Source of the DNA: Metellina segmentata
Lineage: Eukaryota > Arthropoda > Arachnida > Araneae > Tetragnathidae
DNA length: 64,000 bases
Direction: 5' to 3'
NCBI GenBank assembly: GCA_947359465.1
Contig: OX375878.1
Location: 76,366,416-76,430,415, forward strand
In this document: piece after piece, positions 58,555 to 64,000 of the stretch
How positions within the stretch are numbered: the stretch's first letter is position 1
Layout of the letters: each line of letters begins with the position of its first letter
Notes under the pieces: model-generated
Told to the model about the DNA's origin: nothing
Database searches by the model: none
What the model saw: only the letters and a program-made list of their open reading frames with translations
Made by a program: the position numbers and the translations under genes

Positions 58555-59642
58555 GTATTTATTTATAGTCGTGTTTTTAAGAATTCGTTTGAGAAAACGA
58601 ATTCTTGTGCTCAGATTAATTTAAGCTTTCAACAACCCAATATGCCTTGTATTGTACTAATTTAGTGACATCACGAACACAAAAGTAAAGGACATAAATT
58701 TTACCTCATTTTGACAAAAAGGAATTTTTATAACATTGGAAATATCATTAGGAGAACAAAAGTGATGTAATATAGCTTTCAAAAGATCACCGTGGAACAA
58801 TAGAGAAAACAGTGCTGATGCAGTTTTTAGAATAAATTTGTAGGGTTTAAAACGTTTTTCTTCTTCAGTAAATCCTAAACTAAAAATTAGTTATGCTTAT
58901 CAAAAATAACAGAAAATAATATTCCCCCAGAAAGGTCATCGGTTCACAATTCTCAAGTATCCAATCTTTCCATAGTCAAGTGTGCTTCAAAATAACCCAC
59001 TTTGTACAACATGACACTTATTTTGGTCTTGGGGGGGAATTTGGAGCCGTTGTTCACCCCCTTAAAAACAATCTGGCCGGGAGATCTGCCCGATAGATAG
59101 CCGATATTTACGACCTTCGCGAACTTTCATCCCGAGGCATGCATTTTGTTAGCCCTGTTTTGAATCATATATCGCTTTTTGTGAATCCAACACGCCAAGT
59201 CCTTCCTCGCCAGATTCTCGAGAGAAGGCGGGGGGAGGGGAGCACTCCCATAGGGAAAGCATGGATAGGAATTGAGGACATGTGTTGCCACCGGGATTGT
59301 TGCCCTTCTGAATGGGCGCCTTGGCGATGAAAACCACTCTCCTCTTGGCTACCTTTCGTTCATCTTAAATGTTGGTAACCATGTTTGTTTCTGAATGTAC
59401 GAGGGATGGGGACAAGAAAGAAATATATTCTTTTCAGACTTCCTGGAACGTGATTCAACAGTGACTTTGAAAAGGGAAGGGGATTGCATCTTCGGCATCC
59501 GAGGAAAATAGAGAATGCTCAATTTGATAAGACAATTAGTTTGAATTAGTTACTCACCATCATTATGAGAGAATGACACATTAAATTTATACGATATTCA
59601 TGATAAATTTCTTTCAGAACGAAACATTTCTTTATTGCAAAT
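58555..59642 (-). repeat. Ulp1-linked repeat family, reverse copy (5' part of the Ulp1 unit)
   Basis: Reverse-oriented match to 28381-29456: leader, GC-rich block (about 59115-59485), coding-like stretch and intron-like spacer. It places the double-Ulp1 exon at the downstream end of the unit. A plus-oriented family copy starts about 100 bp away (59750), so the two are head to head. Confidence 0.8.
58657..58890 (-). pseudogene. Upstream coding-like stretch of the Ulp1 unit
   Basis: 77 codons between stops, beginning LIFSLGFTEEEKRF and containing SLLFHGDLLKAILHHFC and FVMSLN. The related copy at 28895-29266 shares LVFSLG-T-EEE. It ends in a stop 115 bp before the acceptor of the Ulp1 exon, so it would need splicing to be joined. 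Upstream, VLYK-GYFEAHLTMERLDT is readable in another frame. Function unknown. Confidence 0.4.
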
Positions 59643-59712
59643 CCCATTCAGCGGAAACCCAGCTGGCAGAGTCGCGGATTAGCAACCAGAATCGCGAGTT
59701 CGAGACTCGATC
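59643..59712 (+). repeat. tRNA-like sequence (twin of 28309-28380)
   Basis: A-box-like CAGCTGGCAGAGTCGCGG and B-box-like GAGTTCGAGACTC; opposite direction to the Ulp1 unit, as in copy 2. Confidence 0.55.
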
Positions 59713-59749
59713 GAGACTAATAATATTCCCACTTTCCAGTGATAATATT

Positions 59750-60235
59750 ATTATACTGTTATTTTTGATTCGCATAACTAATTTTTAGTTTAGGATTTAC
59801 TGAAGAGAAAAAATGTACTAAACCAACAAATTTACTCTAATAACTGGATCAGCACTGTTTTCTCTATTGTTTCACGATGAGTTTTTGAAAGCCATATTAC
59901 ATCACTTTTGTTCTTCTTAATGATATTATCAATGCAATAAAAATTCCTTTTTGTCAAATTGAAGTAAAATTAAGTTCTTTACTTTTGTGTTCGTGATATC
60001 ACTAAATTAGTACAACACAAGGCATATTGGGTTGCTAAAAGCTTAAATTAAGCTGAGCACAAGAATTCGTTTGCTCAAATGAATTCGTAAAAACTCAACC
60101 ATAAATATTATCAATTTTTTTGTGCAGTTCTCGGTTTACGTAACTATTACATTGAAAATTGTGAGTATACTAACAAGAAATTGAAGAAAGAGCGTAAAAC
60201 TAGTTGACCATTGCTAACGAATTTGGTTTGGTTTG
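59750..60235 (+). repeat. Ulp1-linked repeat family, copy 4 (without Ulp1)
   Basis: Contains the FSLG-like stretch, the AATGATATTATCAATG region, the CAAGAATTCGTTTGCTC spacer and the acceptor plus a FSVYVT exon start at 60128. That exon stops after about 18 codons. The peptidase domains are absent, and family 2 SINE sequence follows. Confidence 0.78.
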
Positions 60236-60560
60236 CCAAACGACAGCTCAATAGACCGGGACGTACAAATACCAACATCTTCGACCGGGATTCGAACTTA
60301 GAGCCTGTTGAACCAGTGACACTGATACAATAGCAAAATCTTTGAAAGTATTGTGATATTCTTGTAAAGTTCATGTGAATGTTCAATTTAGAAACGAGCT
60401 TCATCGCAGAAGGGACATGTAAACGAAATTAATAAGCAAGGATCTGTGGCCTCAAGTGCATTCCAAACCACGACGAACATTCATGTCAAAACGGGATTCG
60501 AACCCAGAGCTTGTTGAACGAAAGGTCAAGGCACCGACCCCTCGGCTGTCACTACCAGCT
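60236..60560 (-). mobile_element. SINE family 2, dimeric tRNA-like
   Basis: On the minus strand an A-box-like TAGTGACAGCCGAGGGG near 60550 and B-box GGGTTCGAATCCCG near 60500 are followed by a body and a second B-box AGTTCGAATCCCGG near 60290. Copies at 27470-27770 and 63700-64000 share this layout. Confidence 0.6.
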
Positions 60561-60564
60561 GTTT

Positions 60565-60795
60565 AATTACCTTTATAAAACTACAAATACATAACGAAGA
60601 AAATAATTATTATTCTAAAAACTGGTAATGTGCTTATCGAATATGCGTTAATTCATATTCGCTAAAAATCTCTACATAAACATAAAAGTCTATCTCTGCA
60701 AGATCGTCATATCTCACCGCCTCACCGCTCAATGTTTAGCCGTCAGAGAGCGCAGAATTGATATTTATTTTTAGTACATTTTATTCTACTTTTAT
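60565..60795 (+). repeat. Tail of the Ulp1-linked block, interrupted by hAT
   Basis: Aligns with 30095-30415; continues after the hAT element at 63121-63165. Confidence 0.85.
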
Positions 60796-63120
60796 CAGTG
60801 GCGGATTAAGCGGTACGCGGACTAAGCGGCCGCGTAGGGCCCCGAGGTCTTAATATGTATTTTCATTAGGGTTCGAGGAAAGTTGTGACCGGTAAAAAGT
60901 GATTGCGAAAACGCAGAAGATATAGTCCAGAAAGATGCCTCGATAGAGAAGACATCGAAGTAGTAAATAATATAGCTTTATGGTCAACAATATTAACAGA
61001 TGCTGTTATTGACCATATTCTTAGTAACAAACCAAAAAATATCGGGAATATAGAGAATTTGAAATCAGTTTATAAAGACATAGATGAAGTGAAAAAGAGG
61101 ACTTTCTTATGATAATTTTTACAGAAAGAAATAAAATGGAAAAGAGAAATTGGTTGATATTTTCAGAAACTAGAAAAAGTGTCTACAGCTACCCTTGCAA
61201 ACTTTACTCAACATCAAGTCTAAATCAATAACTGGTTTGCAAAATTGGAGATCAATTACTGTTTTTTTACCGGACTACGAAGTTTCGAAAGAACATGTCA
61301 GTCATCTGTACTATGTATAAAAGATCAACAAAATTCATTAGAATTGCTACTCAACTATTACAGAAAAAGAAGTATGTTACTGGAGAGGTGTGTTGAATAG
61401 AATTATATCAACAATACAATTTTTGAGCCGCTTAGGATTAGTATTTACGATGAAAGCAAATAATTCAATGGGAAAGGAAATTATTTAACCTACTTGGACT
61501 CCTGATAGGTTGGAAGTTACACCTACAAAAATATACCAACAATGGACGAGGAAATAGAAACTATTTATCTCATAATATTTTAGACGAATTTGTAGGTCTT
61601 ATTTGCAATCAAGTAAAAGCTGAAATAATTGAAGGAATCAAGTGTGCGACCTATAGTATAATTGTTGACTATACTCCCGATGTTTTGCATGCCGATCTAC
61701 TAACTTTTGTGGTACGATGTTTCATCCCTGTGATGTTTCATAATATAAAGGACGTGTTTGTGGAATTCATTCCCATAGATCATATAACAAGAACATCAAA
61801 GAACAAAAAGTTTTGAAAACTTTAATAAAATTAGGAGTGGATATTGAAAACTGTCTAGGGAAATCAGTTGGTAATGCTTCTAATATGTCATGGCAGTACT
61901 CAGATTTGCAAGAACATATTAAAGAACATAGTCCAAGTACGGTTTTTATTCTGTGTGCTAAATCATTCCTTAAACTTAATTGGAAATTTCTCTGCAGAAA
62001 GTTGTAGCGCTGCAATTCAGTAATGTGTTTGTGAAGAATTTATTCACACTTTTTTCATCGTCAACCCATCGCTTGAAAATTTTAAATGGTGTAAACATTC
62101 CGTCTCAGTAAAAAGAGTTTCTAATACAAGATGGTCAGCAAGAGCAGATGCTGTATTAACTATGAAACTTGGTTTCACCCATATAAAAGAGGCTTTAACT
62201 GAAATATGTAATTCGGAAGAAGAAAAAAAGTTACTATAGTGGAGGCGACTTCGCTTCTGTAGAAAATGGACAAATATGAAATCGCCCTAATGACAGTTAT
62301 TTGGAATACTATTTTACAAATAATAAATGCTTCTAGCTAATCACTGCAATCAGTGTGCAATGCGAACTATTGAGAAAGAATCTATCCTACTGAAGGGTCA
62401 TTAGAAAATTTTATAAATAACTTCAGAGAAAAATTTGAAAAAGAGGTAACTGATTTATCAGGGCTATCTTTTAACGTGGAAGATTGAAAACCTCGCAGAC
62501 AAAAAAAAAAGATAAAATGTTTTTGGATGAATACAAAAAAGTCGGACATGTGAATTTACAATAAGAAAAAATTCCAGAGTCAATTCATTTTGTGTCATAT
62601 GTGATTACACCAAGGCAGAATTATTTCAAAGAACTCAGACGTATGAAGTTGTAGTGGAGCCTTTTCGAATATTTTTGTTATTGGGATTTATCAATAGAAG
62701 GAAAGAACAAACAAAGAATTTTTTTTAACAATTCACTTATCTAATACGTCAGTAGAAAGATCGTTTTCTGTTTTAAAACGTGAAAAAAATTATTTAAGGA
62801 GCATTATGGGAGAAGAAAGATTAAATACTATGGCCATTCTGTATATAAAGCAAGAATTTTTAAATCGAATTGACACTGCCAAAATAATTGACGAATTTTA
62901 AGAAATAAGCAAGACGGAAAATCATGTAAAAAATGTTGTTTTGATAAATTTATCTAATGTCTTATGGTATGACATTTTTGATTACTTTGTTTTTGTAAAT
63001 AACTTAGTGAGAGTTTTTTTTTTTTTTTTTTCTTGAAAATGTTTTTTCTAAATTTAGTTTGAGGGCACCGAAATTTTACCGCATGGGCTTGGGGCCCCCA
63101 CTTGACTTGATCCGCCACTG
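60796..63120 (+). mobile_element. 2.3 kb hAT element with perfect 8 bp TSD
   Basis: Begins CAGTGGCGGATTAAG and ends CTTGATCCGCCACTG. ACTTTTAT flanks both sides (60788-60795 and 63121-63128). The uninterrupted paralogous target is at about 30385-30430. All three facts agree with hAT transposition. It is the longest hAT copy here and the reference for the deleted copies at 1882-2312, 17013-18147 and 20204-20634. Confidence 0.95.
60903..62901 (+). pseudogene. ZMYM1-like hAT transposase, inactivated
   Basis: In order: N-terminal stretch with NIALWSTILTDAVIDHIL (60903-61112), SHNILDEFVGLI and SIIVDYTPDV-HADLLTFVVR (catalytic-core Asp region), FIPIDH, GVDIENCLGKSVGNASNMSW (61813-62007), KEALTEICNSEEE, and C-terminal SVERSFSVLKREKNYLRSIM with RLNTMAILYIK and a final IIDEF before the stop at 62899-62901. 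Several frameshifts and stops separate these, so no full protein is made. Target: element ends like those at 60796 and 63120. Confidence 0.88.
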
Positions 63121-63173
63121 ACTTTTATACTTTAAAATCACTCTCCTGAAAAATCACGTTTTTTGAAATGCAA
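63121..63173 (+). repeat. Continuation of the interrupted block after hAT
   Basis: Matches 30400-30436 and then switches to the GC-rich block, a junction not seen in the other copies. Confidence 0.75.
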
Positions 63174-63536
63174 GATGCAATCCCCTTCCCTTTTCAAAGT
63201 CACTGTTGAATCACGTTCCAGGAAGTCTGAAAAGAATATATTTGTTTCTTGTCCCCATCCCTCGGACATTCAGAAACAAACATGGTTACCAACATTTAAG
63301 ATGAACGAAAGGTAGCCAAGAGGAGAGTGGTTTTCATCGCCAAGGCGCCCATTCAGAAGGGCAACCTTCCCGGTGGCAACACGTGTCCTCAATTCCTATC
63401 CATGCTTTCCCTATGGGAGTGCTCCCCTCCCCCCGCCTTCTCTCGAGAATCTGGCGAGGAAGGACTTGGCGCGTTTGATTCACAAAAAGCGATAAATGAT
63501 TCAAAACAGGAATGACTAGATGCTTGGGCTCGGGGT
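63174..63536 (+). repeat. GC-rich block of the Ulp1-linked repeat, third copy
   Basis: Near-identical to 28548-28910, with the same 62-codon frame open (63327-63515). Confidence 0.8.
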
Positions 63537-63540
63537 TAAA

Positions 63541-64000
63541 GGTCAAAATGAGGTAAAATTTATGTCCTTTAGTTTTGTGTACGTGATGTCACTGAATTGG
63601 TACAACACAAGGTATATTGGGTTGATGAAAGCTTAAATTAAGGCCCATTGCTAACGAATTTGATTTGGTTTGTCATTACATTTTTGACACACGATAGCTT
63701 ATTAGACCGGGACCTCCAGTTAAAAGTAGATTTTCTGAACCCCCCTACGAACATCTTCGTAGGGATTCGAACTCAGAGCCTGTTGTGAACCAGAGACACT
63801 GACACAATAGCGAAATGATTGAAAGTATTATGATATTCTTGGAAAATTCATGTGAATGCTTCAATTTAGAAATGAGCTTCTTTGTAGAAGAGACATGTAA
63901 ACGAGGCTAATTAGACAAGGATCCAAAGTGGATTTCAAACCACGGCAAACATTAATGTCAAAGCGGGATTCGAACCCAGAGCTTGCTGAACCAAAGGCCA
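63541..64000 (+). repeat. Ulp1-linked repeat family, copy 5, deleted, runs off window
   Basis: Directly after the GC block it continues with the AAAATGAGGTAAAATTTATG region of copy 2 (29287), skipping about 375 bp of coding-like sequence. The spacer is then broken off at about 63640 and a family 2 SINE follows (B boxes near 63765 and 63972), cut by the window end. Confidence 0.75.

Overview
The window looks like eukaryotic, probably invertebrate and most likely arthropod, nuclear DNA. It is AT-rich and has no operons or bacterial-type genes. It is filled with tRNA-derived SINEs carrying target-site duplications (TSDs), decayed hAT transposases of the ZMYM1-like type, a BEL/Pao polyprotein fragment, PIF/Harbinger-type elements with TTA/TAA duplications and a Helitron terminus. 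The species cannot be named from this. No host housekeeping gene was recognised. The only long intact reading frame is a 529-codon minus-strand frame at 56953-58542 with two tandem Ulp1/C48 (SUMO-protease-like) domains.

Layout. (a) 1-5168 is one copy of a 5.2 kb direct duplication; its near-identical twin is 18319-23490. Each copy holds scrambled hAT relics, a SINE fragment, a small inverted-repeat element and a ~200 bp direct repeat (Y). (b) 5169-18147 holds a diverged tandem array, a full-length SINE with a 14 bp TSD, a broken single-domain Ulp1 paralogue (10216-10896), three hAT transposase relics and a BEL/Pao fragment. (c) 23491-27300 is gene-poor and ends in a Helitron-type 3' terminus. 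(d) 27301-30440 holds two copies of a composite repeat family that elsewhere carries the double-Ulp1 gene, followed by an 800 bp hAT-like element with a perfect 8 bp TSD. (e) 33358-43433 and 43712-53872 form a ~10.1 kb inverted repeat whose centre is a run of exactly 200 N. The arms carry the same SINEs and DNA elements with small indels between them. This is either a real palindrome or one locus assembled twice (haplotigs joined head to head). (f) 53873-64000 holds a ~84 bp minisatellite with two datable insertions, the double-Ulp1 gene, head-to-head copies of its repeat family, a 2.3 kb hAT element with perfect 8 bp TSDs, and another copy of the Ulp1-linked repeat running off the end.

How it fits together. 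Most of the window is explained by nested transposition. The Ulp1 frame appears to belong to a repeated unit. In order, the unit has a tRNA-like head, a GC-rich block, a degenerate upstream coding stretch, a conserved splice-acceptor-like pyrimidine tract plus CAG, and then either the Ulp1 exon (one copy) or a tRNA-like SINE in its place (the other copies). Both Ulp1 domains keep the His, Asp, Gln and Cys catalytic positions at identical spacing, so this is the best candidate here for an undescribed gene or selfish element.
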